Source of the DNA: Nocardioides sp. Soil797
GTDB lineage: Bacteria > Actinomycetota > Actinomycetes > Propionibacteriales > Nocardioidaceae
DNA length: 64,000 bases
Assembly: GCA_001429555.1 (NCBI GenBank)
Contig: LMSR01000001.1
Location: 33,191-97,190 of the forward strand
Direction of reading: 5' to 3'
Part shown: piece by piece, positions 15,762 to 24,922 of the stretch
Layout of the letters: each line of letters starts with the position of its first letter
How positions within the stretch are numbered: position 1 is the stretch's first letter
Program-made: the position numbers and the translations under genes
Notes under the pieces: model-generated
What the model saw: the letters and a program-made list of their open reading frames with translations, nothing else
Told to the model about the DNA's origin: nothing
Database searches by the model: none

Positions 15762-16325
15762 ATGACAGCACCGGTCACCGTCTCGATCACCCGCCACATC
15801 GACCCGGAGCACAACGCCGAGATGCTGGCCTGGGTCCAGGCGGGCGCGTCGTTGGCTGAGCGCTTCGACGGCTTCCTCGGCGTCGGTTGGGTCCGTCCCG
15901 CCCCGGAATCCGACGAGTGGCACATGCTCTACCGCTTCGCCGACGCCGCTTCGTTGGCGACGTGGGAGGCCTCGGCCCAGCGCAGGTGGTGGCTCGATGC
16001 CGCCCAGGGGCGCATCGCGGAGTCCCGGGTGGAACGACGCACCGGCATCGAAGGCTGGTTCGACGAGCCCACGACGTACGACATCGCCGGTGCGCAGGTG
16101 CCCGAACCACCCGCCCCCGCGCCACCACGCTGGAAGCAGATGGTGACGATCTTCCTCGTCTTCTTCCCGCTCAGCCTCTGCGCCAACTGGGTGGTGGGGC
16201 ACACCATCGTCGACTGGCCGCTGGTCCTGCGCGTGCTCGCATCGGTGTTGGTGATGACGCCGTTGATGACCTACATCTTCCTGCCGTGGATCACCCGGCG
16301 GATGGCGTGGTGGCTGCACCGGTGA
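15762..16325 (+). CDS. ABM-domain protein with C-terminal membrane helices (COG3224-like)
   Basis: 187 residues. The N-terminal ~95 residues form an antibiotic-biosynthesis-monooxygenase-type domain (VTVSITRHIDPEHNAEMLAWVQ, GFLGVGWVRP, WHMLYRFADAASLATWEAS). After a Pro-rich linker two membrane helices follow (~130-150 and ~155-175). This is the COG3224 arrangement of a membrane-anchored ABM domain; substrates are unknown. Start ATG 15762 is placed where domain similarity starts. Its divergent neighbour is MhuD, which has the same fold, separated by 82 bp. Confidence 0.85.
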   Translation: MTAPVTVSITRHIDPEHNAEMLAWVQAGASLAERFDGFLGVGWVRPAPESDEWHMLYRFADAASLATWEASAQRRWWLDAAQGRIAESRVERRTGIEGWFDEPTTYDIAGAQVPEPPAPAPPRWKQMVTIFLVFFPLSLCANWVVGHTIVDWPLVLRVLASVLVMTPLMTYIFLPWITRRMAWWLHR

Positions 16326-16343
16326 CCACCGGGGCGCCGCCGG

Positions 16344-16955
16344 TCACACCGTGGCATCGCCCTCGTGGGTGGCCAGCTTGCGGGCCACCTCCTGCCAGTC
16401 GGCGCGCCAGACGTCCTCAGGGCCGGGCGGCAGCATCTCGTCCCACTCGACGGCCATGCTGCCCAGGATGATCGGGAAGCGGTCGGGTCGGGCGATGAAC
16501 CACAGGTGCAGGTGCGCGCCTCCGTCACCCCAGCGGCACACGTGCACCCTCCCGATGTTGGTCAGCCCGGCCATGATCCGGGAGAGACGGACCTGCAGCC
16601 GGCCGTACTCGGCGGCCATGTTCTCGTCGAGGTCGTCGCCGTCCAGGTGCTCGATCGGGTGCAGCCAGAGCATCAGCGGCAGGCCGCTCGGCGCTTCCCC
16701 GCGGGTGACCTTCCAACGTTCGTTGCGCCAGATGACCCGCTCGTCGCTGGCACACGTCGAACAGTCCTGGCCGTCCTCGCCGTGACGAGGTTGCTCCGCC
16801 TCGACGGGCGGCGCCAACACCTTCGGCTGCAGCTCGCCGTCGACGACCTCCCACGGGAAGATGTCCCACTCGCCGACGGGTGGCATGGGCAGCCGCCCGT
16901 CAGCACCGACTGCGGCGACGACACGTGCGTGGATGTCTTCACTGGTCTGGGGCAT
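16344..16955 (-). CDS. HIT-like nucleotidyl hydrolase/transferase
   Basis: 203 residues. Carries a histidine-triad-like motif HLHLWF near residues 148-153, preceded by GRVHVCRWGDGGAHLH, and a zinc-type CSTC pair at about residues 65-68. This layout resembles HIT/GalT-superfamily proteins in which CxxC and histidines bind zinc. Members hydrolyse or transfer nucleotide monophosphates; the exact substrate here is not evident. The stop is 18 bp from that of the convergent ABM-membrane gene. Divergent from purC by 44 bp. CAGGGT 6 nt upstream of the ATG is a near-match to the leaderless box. Confidence 0.75.
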   Translation of the reverse strand: MPQTSEDIHARVVAAVGADGRLPMPPVGEWDIFPWEVVDGELQPKVLAPPVEAEQPRHGEDGQDCSTCASDERVIWRNERWKVTRGEAPSGLPLMLWLHPIEHLDGDDLDENMAAEYGRLQVRLSRIMAGLTNIGRVHVCRWGDGGAHLHLWFIARPDRFPIILGSMAVEWDEMLPPGPEDVWRADWQEVARKLATHEGDATV

Positions 16956-16999
16956 GGCCTCACCCTGCCACGACCGATCGCCCCAGTAGGCTCGGCCCC

Positions 17000-17884
17000 A
17001 TGCTGAACATCCCGGACGCGCCGGCCATCGAGGGCACCACCCACCTGCACTCGGGAAAGGTCCGCGACCTCTACCGCATCGACCAGGGGGAGCACGCCGG
17101 CAGCCTGCTGATGGTGGCCAGTGACCGGATCAGCGCCTACGACTTCGTGCTCAGCTCGACGATCCCCGACAAGGGTGAGATCCTCACTCGCATGTCGTTG
17201 TGGTGGTTCGACCAGCTCGGTGCCGACCACCACGTGATCTCGACCCGGGTGCCGGAATCGGTGGCCGGTCGGGCGGTCATCTGCGAGAACCTCGACATGT
17301 TCCCGGTCGAGTGCGTGGCCCGGGGCTACCTGACCGGCTCCGGCCTGAGGGAGTACGTCGACTTCGGCGAGGTCTGCGGCATCAAGCTGCCGGCCGGACT
17401 CGAGGACGGCAGCCGGCTCCCCGTGGCGATCTTCACCCCCGCCACGAAGGCGGAGGTGGGTGACCACGACGAGAATGTCTCCTTCGATGCCGTGGTCGAC
17501 ACGATCGGTGCCGATGACGCGGCGTCCCTGCGCGAGCAGACCCTCGACATCTACGGCCGGGCCGAGGCGATCGCCCGCGAGCGCGGCATCATTCTGGCCG
17601 ACACCAAGTTCGAGTTCGGCCGCCGCGAGAACGGGCTCATCGTGCTGGCCGACGAGGTGCTCACTCCCGACTCGTCGCGATTCTGGCCCGCCGACCAGTG
17701 GCAGCCGGGGCGCCCGCAGCCGTCGTACGACAAGGACGTCATCCGCAACTGGCTCACCTCGCCGGCCTCCGGCTGGGACCGTACGTCGGGCGAGGAGCCG
17801 CCGGTGCTGCCCGACGAGGTCGTCGAGCTGACCCGCTCGAAGTATGTCGAGGCCTACGAACGCCTCACCGGCACCGCCTGGTGA
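17000..17884 (+). CDS. purC: SAICAR synthetase
   Basis: 294 residues. Condenses CAIR with aspartate using ATP. Family features: GKVRDLYRI ATP loop near the N-terminus, SDRISAYDFVL, VARGYLTGSG substrate region and DTKFEFG. ATG 17000 has no Shine-Dalgarno; TAGGCT (16987-16992) sits exactly 7 nt upstream, supporting a leaderless mRNA beginning at this codon and excluding longer in-frame extensions. The stop overlaps the next gene by 4 bp (GTGA). Confidence 0.97.
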   Translation: MLNIPDAPAIEGTTHLHSGKVRDLYRIDQGEHAGSLLMVASDRISAYDFVLSSTIPDKGEILTRMSLWWFDQLGADHHVISTRVPESVAGRAVICENLDMFPVECVARGYLTGSGLREYVDFGEVCGIKLPAGLEDGSRLPVAIFTPATKAEVGDHDENVSFDAVVDTIGADDAASLREQTLDIYGRAEAIARERGIILADTKFEFGRRENGLIVLADEVLTPDSSRFWPADQWQPGRPQPSYDKDVIRNWLTSPASGWDRTSGEEPPVLPDEVVELTRSKYVEAYERLTGTAW

Positions 17885-18300
17885 CCTTCACCGTCGAGGT
17901 CGACTTCGAGGCACCGCCGCAGGCGGTCTTCGACTGGCTCGCCGACCTCGGGAACCGGCCGCTGTGGCAGGCCAGCCTGCGTTCGATCGAGACCAGCGCC
18001 CAGCCGCCTTATGCCGTCGGGGCACGGTGGCTGGACGTGACCTGGGTCGGTCTGCGCCCGCGCATGGAGGTCACCGCATTCGAGCCGGGTGTGCGCTGGG
18101 CCGAGCGTGGCCACTGGCACGGGGTGGTCGTCGACCTCGTGCTCGACTTCCTCGATCGATCCGGAGGTACGACGGTGCGCGCGACCGCGTCGACCGACGC
18201 CCCGGGTTGGCGTCGTCCGATCGGACTTGCCCTCGACGTCGTCGGTCCTCTGGCAGCCGGCGACGACCTGCGCCGAGCCGCGCGCCTCATTGCTGGTTGA
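17881..18300 (+). CDS. SRPBCC/START-like family protein
   Basis: 139 residues, soluble. Opens with the typical SRPBCC strand-helix (FTVEVDFEAPPQAVFDWLADLGNRPLW) and continues with alternating strands and a C-terminal helix, forming a ligand-binding cavity in this superfamily. Usually annotated as polyketide cyclase/dehydrase-like or cell-division-type SRPBCC; ligand unknown. GTG 17881 overlaps the purC stop by 4 bp, so it is probably translationally coupled to purC, but no direct role in purine synthesis is apparent. Confidence 0.83.
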   Translation: MTFTVEVDFEAPPQAVFDWLADLGNRPLWQASLRSIETSAQPPYAVGARWLDVTWVGLRPRMEVTAFEPGVRWAERGHWHGVVVDLVLDFLDRSGGTTVRATASTDAPGWRRPIGLALDVVGPLAAGDDLRRAARLIAG

Positions 18301-18333
18301 CGGGTCACGGCGTGGCAGTAGGCCCAGTCACCG

Positions 18334-18355
18334 GGCTCCTGTGTGATCGGGAGCC
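18334..18355. terminator. Hairpin after the purC-SRPBCC operon
   Basis: GGCTCC pairs with GGAGCC around a 10-nt loop, 34 nt after the SRPBCC stop. It lies between two converging units (purC operon and the DUF222/HNH remnant). No T-run; moderate support only. Confidence 0.5.
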
Positions 18356-18437
18356 TGGTGTGGGCCTGCTGTCGTGGTGGTGCGTGTTCGGCCGGTGCTT
18401 CTTGTCTCGGTCCCTGCGTCTCCTGATTCGATCCGGG

Positions 18438-19831
18438 TCAGGGGGTGTCGGTGAGCTCGACTGTCCCGAAGGGGGTGACCAACCAGGTCCGGCCGTGCTG
18501 GTTGGTCCAGGTATAGGTGCCGTCCCGGTTGCGTTGATAGCGCCAGTCGCCGTGGGTCTTCAACAGGTGATGGCTACGACACAACGGCGCCAAGGCGTCC
18601 GGGTTCGTCTGCCCCGGTGGGCCGTCTTCGTCGTAGGGGACGATGTGGTCGATGTCGCAGTCCTGCGACGGGCATCGCCTGCGGAGGATCATGCTGGTCC
18701 ACCGCCCAGACCTTGGTGGTGTCGATCACCGGCGTGACCCGGGCATCGGTGCCGAGTTGCTTCAGGTAGCCGGCGATCAGGTCCGTGGTGGCCGGGCCGA
18801 ACAGGTTCGAGTCAACGACACCAACCTGGTTCTCCGGACCGTTCGCAGTGCCGTCGGTGGGGATGGTGGCGGAGCCGGTGCACATGGTCGCCAGTTCCGC
18901 GAGGGACAGGTGCACGAACAGGCGTGCCTTCAGATACGACTTCCGCGGAGTCACGGGCTTCCCGGACTCGGGGTGGACCGGCGGGTCCTGGTCGCTTCCC
19001 GGACTCGGGGTGGACCGGCGGGTCCTGGTCGAGGATCCCCAGCAGATCCAACGACGCCTGCCGGTCCGCGATCACACCGAGGGCCTTGGCTTTCCTCTGC
19101 CCGAGGGTGTCGGTGTCACCCAACCTGCCCATCGTGGTGGCCGCATCGGAGACGAGGTCACCGAACTTCGCCAGATCCAGGCTGCCCCCGATGGCTTCGA
19201 GGGTGCTGGTGCCCTCCGCGCCCTGGGTGTGGTCAACGGTGACGTCCCAGTCATCCCTACCGGGCAACCCGTTGTCGTCCTCGAGCTTCTCGGGGTGGAA
19301 CTTCGCTGTCCCGAGCTTCACGGCTTTGGTGATGGCGTTGAACGAATACGACCCGGACTCGTGAAGGCGGGCATCGATCCACCGGGCCGCTTCAAGCGAG
19401 AGCTCGTGGGTCTCCTCCGCCAACTGGAAGGCCCTCCACAACTCCAACTCGAGGTCCTCGAACCGGGCATGAGCCTTGGGCAGGCGGTGGTGCAGGTCCA
19501 ACGTGTTGGCCAGGAACTGCTTGCCCGAGCCTCGTGACTTCCGGGTGGCCGCAGCCCAGTCCTCCACCACGAACCGCGCCACCAACGGCGTCCCCTCCCC
19601 ACCCAACGTGGCGTCGTAGTCACCCGCCATCCCGGGCAGCCCGTCACCCCAGGTAGCGGCGTCGATCCCCGGGCCAGCGGGGTTGGTTACACAGAGCTGA
19701 TACGCGAGCCGGACCTTGCGACGGTCGGTACGGAACTCGGTGTCACGGGTGTCGGAAATGAGGTCGAACAACGCCTCACCGCCGAGGTCACTGACCTCGA
19801 ACGGATGGAGAGCTGCATCGACTTCGAACAT
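18438..19831 (-). pseudogene. DUF222/HNH endonuclease gene, broken twice
   Basis: The N-terminal DUF222 domain reads from ATG 19831 (MFEVDAALHPFEVSDLGGEAL) to about 18995. A 37-bp tandem duplication (18958-19031) then shifts the frame; removing one copy joins DPPVHPESGKP directly to VTPRKSYLKARLFVHL. That frame continues to VWAVDQHDPPQ near 18690. A second break, apparently a small deletion that removed part of the zinc/HNH lead-in, moves the frame again to PSQDCDIDHIVPYDEDGPPG...LCRSHHLLKTHGDW, ending at 18438. These genes are multicopy in nocardioforms and related to the mycobacterial 13E12 family. Two independent lesions make loss of function likely. Confidence 0.88.
18958..19031. repeat. 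37-bp perfect tandem duplication
   Basis: The 37-bp unit beginning CTTCCCGGACTCGGGG is present twice, at 18958-18994 and 18995-19031, identical throughout. As 37 is not a multiple of 3 it causes the first frameshift in the DUF222/HNH gene. Perfect identity suggests a recent event. Confidence 0.95.
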
Positions 19832-20125
19832 GCAAAAAGTCAATCAGGGACCACCGACAGTCGACACCCCGAAAAGGGCTTATCCACAGGGTTCGGCGCA
19901 AGTATTTTCAGAAAGTCTCTCGGGCCGGTTCGGTCGGCACACAGGGTGGTTCCCCGATCCGACCAACTCACCGTCACCTTCCGAGTTTCCCTAGTTCTCA
20001 ACACAGTCCGAGAAGTGCTCGACTCGAACGCCCCACTCGGCGTTCCGGCTCAACCACCGGGAGTTGAGGAACGCACGACACAAACCAGTTTCCTGTTGCG
20101 GTGGGGCGCACTAACGTCGCCATCG
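19832..20125. other. Intergenic region with a TTATCCACA sequence
   Basis: 294 bp between the HNH remnant and the phosphotransferase pseudogene, somewhat less GC-rich than its surroundings. It contains one perfect TTATCCACA (19880-19888), identical to the classical DnaA box, ~50 bp upstream of the HNH start. No second box, no AT-rich unwinding element and no dnaA/dnaN neighbourhood, so it is not an origin. No gene seen. Confidence 0.4.
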
Positions 20126-21022
20126 ATGAGTAAACGCATGCACGAGAACGAGATCGAGATCAGCGACGAGCAAGTCCGCCGCCTGGTCGGCGACCAGTTC
20201 CCCGAGTGGGCTGGCCTTCCGGTTCGGCGCCTCCCGCCGGTCGGCACCGACAACCAGCTCTTCCGGCTCGGCGACGAGCTGTTGGTGCGGATGCCACGCA
20301 TCGACTGGGCCGCCGATTCGGCGGAGTGGGAGCACACCTGGCTCCCTCGACTTGCGCCGCACCTGTCGTTGCCGATCCCGGCACCGGTGGCCCTCGGTGT
20401 GCCCGGGGAGGGCTACCCCTTCCACTGGACGGTCGTGCCGTGGCTCGACGGTGAAGGGCCGAACGCGCGCAATATCGATCCGGAGGAGTGGGCCAGGTCG
20501 TTGGGCGCCTTCGTGAGCGCCACCCGTCAGATCCCCGGCATGGACGCGCCCGCGAAGACAGAGGGGCGGGGTGGGCCGCTGACGGCACTCGACGAGTAGG
20601 TGCGCACGTGGACCGCCCGAGTCGACCCGGCCGAGGTCGATCCGTCTGCGGTGCTCGCCGTCTGGGAGGACGCCCTCGAAGCGCCGGTCTGGGAGGGTGA
20701 GCCGGCCTGGTTCCACGGCGATCTCCACGACGGCAACCTGCTGGTGCGTGATGGTCGCCTGGCTGCCGTGATCGACTGGGGTGCCGCCGGCCGAGGTGAT
20801 CCCGCCGTCGAGCTCAACGCGATGTGGGGCTATCTGCCGTTCACGGTGGCGGAGACCTATCGAACGGCGGTCGGCCTCGACGAGGGTGCGTACCGACGGG
20901 GACGCGGATTTGCCCTCGCCCCGTCGATCAGTGCGACGACCTACTACCGCGCCACCGACCCGAAGACGGCGATCGAGAGCCTTGCGACGGTGCGCCAACT
21001 GGTCGCGTCACTGGCTGGATAG
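20126..21022 (+). pseudogene. Aminoglycoside phosphotransferase-family gene with in-frame amber codon
   Basis: Reads MSKRMHENEIEISDEQVRRLV from ATG 20126. The N-lobe includes GTDNQLFRLGDELLVRMPR and the hinge TVVPWLDGEG; a TAG at 20597-20599 interrupts LTALDE*VRTWTARV; the C-lobe then continues in the same frame with the Brenner motif FHGDLHDGNLLV and [15 protein letters not shown]. Only one base change would restore a ~298-residue kinase. Catalytic Asp and DxD-like residues are intact. It is either a recent pseudogene, a suppressed gene, or a sequencing error. TAACGT lies 8 nt upstream of the ATG. Natural substrate unknown. Confidence 0.85.
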
Positions 21023-21032
21023 GGTCGGGGCC

Positions 21033-21506
21033 ATGAGTGAGGCCCCTGCGAACGAGACGTTGCCCGTGGTCGAGATGTGGAGCGACGGTGCCTGCAAGGG
21101 GAATCCCGGCGTCGGTGGCTGGGGCGTGTGGATGCGTTCCGGTGGTCACGAGCGGGAGTTGTTCGGCGGCGAGGCGATGACCACCAACAACAAGATGGAG
21201 CTGCAGGCGGTCATCGAGGGCCTCGCGGCGCTCACCCAGCCCTGCGAGGTGACGCTGCACGTCGACTCGTCGTACGTCATGAACGGGATGAAGTCCTGGA
21301 TCGCCGGCTGGAAGCGCAACGGCTGGAAGACCTCGGCCAAGAAGCCCGTCAAGAACGTCGACCTGTGGCAGGCACTCGACGCCGAGGTCAACCGCCACAC
21401 CGTGCACTGGGTCTGGGTCAAGGGCCACTCGGGCGACCCGGGGAACGACCGTGCCGACGAGCTGGCCAACAAGGGCGTCGACAGCATCCGCGGGGTTCAG
21501 GCCTGA
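21033..21506 (+). CDS. rnhA: Ribonuclease HI
   Basis: 157 residues. Degrades the RNA strand of RNA-DNA hybrids. The four catalytic acidic residues are recognisable: Asp in [11 protein letters not shown], Glu in [11 protein letters not shown], Asp in HVDSSYV, and Asp in [12 protein letters not shown]. The basic handle region [16 protein letters not shown] is present. ATG 21033 is preceded 7 nt upstream by TAGGGT (21020-21025), whose TAG is also the stop codon of the preceding phosphotransferase frame, so the rnhA promoter overlaps the upstream gene's end. Confidence 0.95.
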   Translation: MSEAPANETLPVVEMWSDGACKGNPGVGGWGVWMRSGGHERELFGGEAMTTNNKMELQAVIEGLAALTQPCEVTLHVDSSYVMNGMKSWIAGWKRNGWKTSAKKPVKNVDLWQALDAEVNRHTVHWVWVKGHSGDPGNDRADELANKGVDSIRGVQA

Positions 21507-21576
21507 GCCGAGGACCGGTGCGGGATGTGAGACGCAACCTGTGACGGCGCACACAGTCGCCTTATAGGTTGTGCCC

Positions 21577-23127
21577 ATGAACCTCGCCTCGCTGCTGGAG
21601 AACTCCGCCCGCGACCACGCCGACCGCGTGGCCATCATCCTCGGTGACACCCGACTGACCTACGCACAGGTCAACGGCGCGGCCAACCAGGTCGCGAACC
21701 TGCTCGTCGAGCGTGGCATCGAGCCCGGCGACAAGGTCGCGCTCAGCTGCCCCAACCTGCCGTTCTTCTCGATCGTCTACTACGGCATCCTCAAGGCCGG
21801 CGCGACCGTCGTACCCCTCAACGTGCTGCTCAAGGGCCGCGAGATCGCCTACCACCTCGACGACTCCGACGCGAAGGCCTACTTCTGCTTCGAGGGCACC
21901 CCCGACCTGCCGATGGCCACCGAGGGCAAGGCGGGGTACGACGCCACGGCCGGTTGCGAGACCTTCTTCGTCATCACCGCCGACCCGAGCGCGCCTTCGC
22001 CGGTCGAGGGTGCCGAGACGTTCGGCCAGGCGCTCGCCGACAAGGCACCGACCTTCGAGACCGTGCCGAGCGAGGACTCCGACACCGCGGTCATCCTCTA
22101 CACCTCGGGCACGACGGGGCAGCCCAAGGGCGCCGAGCTGATGCACTCCAACATGATCTCGAACGCGCTCGTGGGCGAGCAGCTGTTCGGCGCCGACGCG
22201 GCCGAGCCCGACACCTACCTGTGCGTGCTGCCGTTGTTCCACTCCTTCGGGCAGACCGTGATCCAGAACTCCGGGTTCGCCTTCGGTGGGACCGTGGTGA
22301 TGCTGCCGCGCTTCGAGGCCCAGGCCGCGCTCGGACTGATGCTCAAGGAGAAGGTGACCTTCTTCGCCGGCGTACCCACCATGTACTGGGGACTTCTCGG
22401 GGCGCTCGACGACGGCGTCGACGTGTCCACGCTTGCTGCGAACCTGCGCATTGCGGCTGCAGGTGGCTCGGCCCTGCCGGTCGAGGTGCACAAGAACTTC
22501 CAGGAGCGGTTCGGGGTCTCCATCCTCGAGGGCTACGGGCTGTCGGAGACCTCGCCGGTCGCCTCCTTCTCCGTCCGTGGCGAGGACCCGGTGGTCGGGT
22601 CCATCGGCAAGCCGATTCCCGGCGTCGAGATGAAGCTGATCAACGACGACTGGTCCGAAACCCCCGAGGGCGACGACCAGGTCGGCGAGATCGCGATCAA
22701 GGGTCCCAACATCATGAAGGGCTACTACGACAGGCCCGAGGCCACCGCCGAGGCCATCCACGACGGCTGGTTCCGCTCGGGAGACCTGGCTCGCAAGGAC
22801 TCCGACGGCTACTACTACATCGTCGACCGCTCCAAGGACATGATCCTGCGCGGTGGCTTCAACGTCTATCCGCGCGAGATCGAAGAGGTGCTGATGACGC
22901 ACCCCGAGGTCAGCCTCGCCGCGGTCATCGGTATCCCCCACGAGAGCCACGGCGAAGAGATCAAGGCCGTCGTGATCCGCGAGTCCGGTGCCTCGGTCAC
23001 CGAGGATGAGCTCGTGGCCTGGGGCAAGGAGCAGTTCGCCGGCTACAAGTACCCACGTGTCGTCGAGTTCGTCGACGCGCTGCCGATGACCGCGACCGGC
23101 AAGATCCTCAAGCGCGAGATCAGCTGA
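21577..23127 (+). CDS. AMP-forming fatty-acid/acyl-CoA ligase
   Basis: 516 residues, ANL superfamily. Activates a carboxylic acid as acyl-AMP then forms the CoA thioester. Core motifs: YTSGTTGQPKGAELMH (A3), GYGLSETSP (A5), GWFRSGD and DRSKDMILRGGFNVYPREIE (hinge), and a C-terminal TGKILKREI with the adenylation lysine. It resembles long-chain FadD enzymes; chain length cannot be set from sequence. ATG 21577 has TAGGTT 6 nt upstream (21565-21570), another leaderless-type box; an in-frame GTG at 21571 falls in the spacer. Confidence 0.93.
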   Translation: MNLASLLENSARDHADRVAIILGDTRLTYAQVNGAANQVANLLVERGIEPGDKVALSCPNLPFFSIVYYGILKAGATVVPLNVLLKGREIAYHLDDSDAKAYFCFEGTPDLPMATEGKAGYDATAGCETFFVITADPSAPSPVEGAETFGQALADKAPTFETVPSEDSDTAVILYTSGTTGQPKGAELMHSNMISNALVGEQLFGADAAEPDTYLCVLPLFHSFGQTVIQNSGFAFGGTVVMLPRFEAQAALGLMLKEKVTFFAGVPTMYWGLLGALDDGVDVSTLAANLRIAAAGGSALPVEVHKNFQERFGVSILEGYGLSETSPVASFSVRGEDPVVGSIGKPIPGVEMKLINDDWSETPEGDDQVGEIAIKGPNIMKGYYDRPEATAEAIHDGWFRSGDLARKDSDGYYYIVDRSKDMILRGGFNVYPREIEEVLMTHPEVSLAAVIGIPHESHGEEIKAVVIRESGASVTEDELVAWGKEQFAGYKYPRVVEFVDALPMTATGKILKREIS

Positions 23128-23204
23128 CGCACTGGGGCGTTGTCTCACCCGGGCCTCACCGGACACTCAGGTGCTCCTCAGGAGTGCGAGGGACTCTCGG
23201 GCAC

Positions 23205-23390
23205 ATGGCTGAAGAACCGACGAAGATGCCCCGTGCCCGACGTACCGTCCTGGCCACCGCCGGGCTCACCGCCAGCGCGAGTGTCATTGCTGCCGCGCTG
23301 CTCGGCGCGCAGACCGGCAGTGACGACGAAGCCTCCGCCGAGACCACCTCGGTGGTGCAGTACGGCGACCCGGTCATCGAGGACGACTGA
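23205..23390 (+). CDS. Small exported or membrane-anchored protein
   Basis: 61 residues: a basic N-terminus (KMPRARR), one hydrophobic segment ([22 protein letters not shown]) and an acidic tail ending [12 protein letters not shown]. It could be a Tat/Sec-exported peptide or single-pass membrane protein. GAGGG lies ~10 nt upstream of ATG 23205. No family recognised; a long reading frame on the opposite strand makes the call less certain, but the N-terminal organisation and codon use favour a real gene. Lies between acyl-CoA ligase and purS. Confidence 0.55.
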   Translation: MAEEPTKMPRARRTVLATAGLTASASVIAAALLGAQTGSDDEASAETTSVVQYGDPVIEDD

Positions 23391-23509
23391 TCCGCTGAGC
23401 CCGGACCCGGCCAGCGAACGCGGGCTGTGGCCAAGGTCTCTGCGGTGCACGGATCGGCGACGCCTAGACTGGCCGCGTTCGCGAATCCCCCTTGCACAAG
23501 GAGACCCCC

Positions 23510-23782
23510 GTGGCCCGTGTCGTCGTCGACGTCATGCCCAAGCCCGAAATCCTCGACCCCCAGGGCAAGGCCGTCCACGGCGCCCTGCCGCGCCTCGGCT
23601 TCGACGGTGTCGTCGACGTCCGCCAGGGCAAGCGCTTCGAGCTCGAGATCGACGGCGAGGCCACCGAGGAGAAGCTCGCCGAGGTGCACAAGATCGCCGA
23701 GACGCTGCTGTCCAACCCGGTGATCGAGGACTACGCGATCCATGTCGAGGGCTCCTCCGGTGCCGGAAAGCACAGCGCCTGA
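23510..23782 (+). CDS. purS: FGAM synthase subunit PurS
   Basis: 90 residues. Small structural subunit that bridges PurL and PurQ in the three-part FGAM synthase. Typical features: [22 protein letters not shown] start, [16 protein letters not shown] and CLL-type end [15 protein letters not shown] 23510 is preceded by AAGGAG at optimal distance. A TAGACT hexamer at 23464-23469 probably marks the promoter with a ~35-nt leader, so purSQ is leadered. Stop overlaps the purQ start by 1 nt (TGATG). Confidence 0.97.
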   Translation: MARVVVDVMPKPEILDPQGKAVHGALPRLGFDGVVDVRQGKRFELEIDGEATEEKLAEVHKIAETLLSNPVIEDYAIHVEGSSGAGKHSA

Positions 23783-24450
23783 TGAAGATCGGTGTCGTCA
23801 CGTTCCCCGGTTCCCTCGATGACGTCGACGCCCGGCGCGCCGTCCGTCTCGGTGGCAACGAAGCCGTCGCGCTGTGGCACGGCGACCACGACCTCTCGGG
23901 CGTCGACGCGGTCGTGCTGCCCGGTGGCTTCTCGTACGGCGACTACCTGCGCTGCGGTGCCATCTCCCGCTTCTCCCCGGTGATGGGCGAGGTCATCGAG
24001 GCGGCCGGCAAGGGCATGCCCGTGCTCGGCATCTGCAACGGCTTCCAGATCCTCTGCGAGTCACACCTGCTGCCCGGCGCGCTGATCCGCAACGACCACC
24101 GCAAGTTCGTCTGCCGCGACCAGCTGCTGCGCATCGAGAACAACCGCACGCCCTGGACCTCGTCGTACGCCGACAACGCCGAGATCACCGTCGTGCTCAA
24201 GAACGGCGAGGGTTCCTACGTCGCCGACGACGAGACCCTCGACCGGCTCGAGGGCGAGGGGCGTGTGGTCGCCCGCTACCTCGGCGGCAACCCCAACGGT
24301 TCGTTGCGAGACATCGCCGGGGTGACCAACGAGGCCGGCAACGTGGTCGGCCTGATGCCCCACCCCGAGCACGCGGTCGAAGACCTCTGCGGCCCCGGCA
24401 CCGACGGTCTCGGGTTCTTCACGGGTCTCGTCGAGAGGACATTCGCGTGA
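23782..24450 (+). CDS. purQ: FGAM synthase glutaminase subunit PurQ
   Basis: 222 residues, class I glutamine amidotransferase. Supplies ammonia to PurL. Catalytic Cys is in GICNGFQIL, and His/Glu in [10 protein letters not shown]-terminal FPGSLDD and [13 protein letters not shown] are family signatures. Translationally coupled to purS upstream (1-nt overlap) and to a DUF3817 membrane protein downstream (4-nt overlap). The partner PurL is 2 kb further on, separated by a divergent gene. Confidence 0.97.
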   Translation: MKIGVVTFPGSLDDVDARRAVRLGGNEAVALWHGDHDLSGVDAVVLPGGFSYGDYLRCGAISRFSPVMGEVIEAAGKGMPVLGICNGFQILCESHLLPGALIRNDHRKFVCRDQLLRIENNRTPWTSSYADNAEITVVLKNGEGSYVADDETLDRLEGEGRVVARYLGGNPNGSLRDIAGVTNEAGNVVGLMPHPEHAVEDLCGPGTDGLGFFTGLVERTFA

Positions 24451-24902
24451 GTGGGATGAGCCCCAAGCGCCTGTTCCGGGTCGTCGCGGTGGCCGAGGCA
24501 ATCACCTGGGCCCTGCTGCTGACCGGCATGTTCTTCAAGTACGTCCCCGAGACCACCGAGCTGGGTGTGCGCATCGGCGGCATGCTGCACGGCGTCGTCT
24601 TCGTCGCCTACTGCCTGACCGTCCTCGTCGTGGGCGTGGACCAGAAGTGGCGTGCCGGCCGGATCCTGCTGGGCCTGCTCTCGGCCGTCCCGCCGTTCTT
24701 CACGGTCTGGTTCGACCTGGCCGGTGAGAAGCGTGGCTTCTTCGCCGACTCGTGGCGGCTGCGCAGCGAGTCACCGTCCGGCCCGCTCGAGAAGGTCGCC
24801 GCCTGGTTGGTCCGCAAGCCCCTCCAGGGCCTTGTTGCCGGCGTCGTGGCCGTGATCGTGCTGACCGGCGTGGCCCTGGTGGTGGGCCCGCCGGCCAGCT
24901 GA
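24447..24902 (+). CDS. DUF3817 integral membrane protein
   Basis: 151 residues. The DUF3817 core is [26 protein letters not shown]...[16 protein letters not shown] with three helices; a fourth hydrophobic segment is at the C-terminus ([20 protein letters not shown]). Function unknown. GTG 24447 overlaps the purQ stop by 4 bp; ATG 24456 is an alternative. The coupling to purSQ is probably translational convenience rather than a purine role. Confidence 0.86.
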   Translation: MSGMSPKRLFRVVAVAEAITWALLLTGMFFKYVPETTELGVRIGGMLHGVVFVAYCLTVLVVGVDQKWRAGRILLGLLSAVPPFFTVWFDLAGEKRGFFADSWRLRSESPSGPLEKVAAWLVRKPLQGLVAGVVAVIVLTGVALVVGPPAS

Positions 24903-24922
24903 TCCCGATCAGTACTGGCTGA

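Noticed and set aside
19880..19888. Replication origin because of a TTATCCACA box
   Set aside because: Only one box, no AT-rich region, and no dnaA, dnaN or parAB genes nearby.
20597..20599. Pyrrolysine-type recoding of the in-frame TAG
   Set aside because: No pylT/pylS-type genes or recoding context in the window; a point mutation is simpler.
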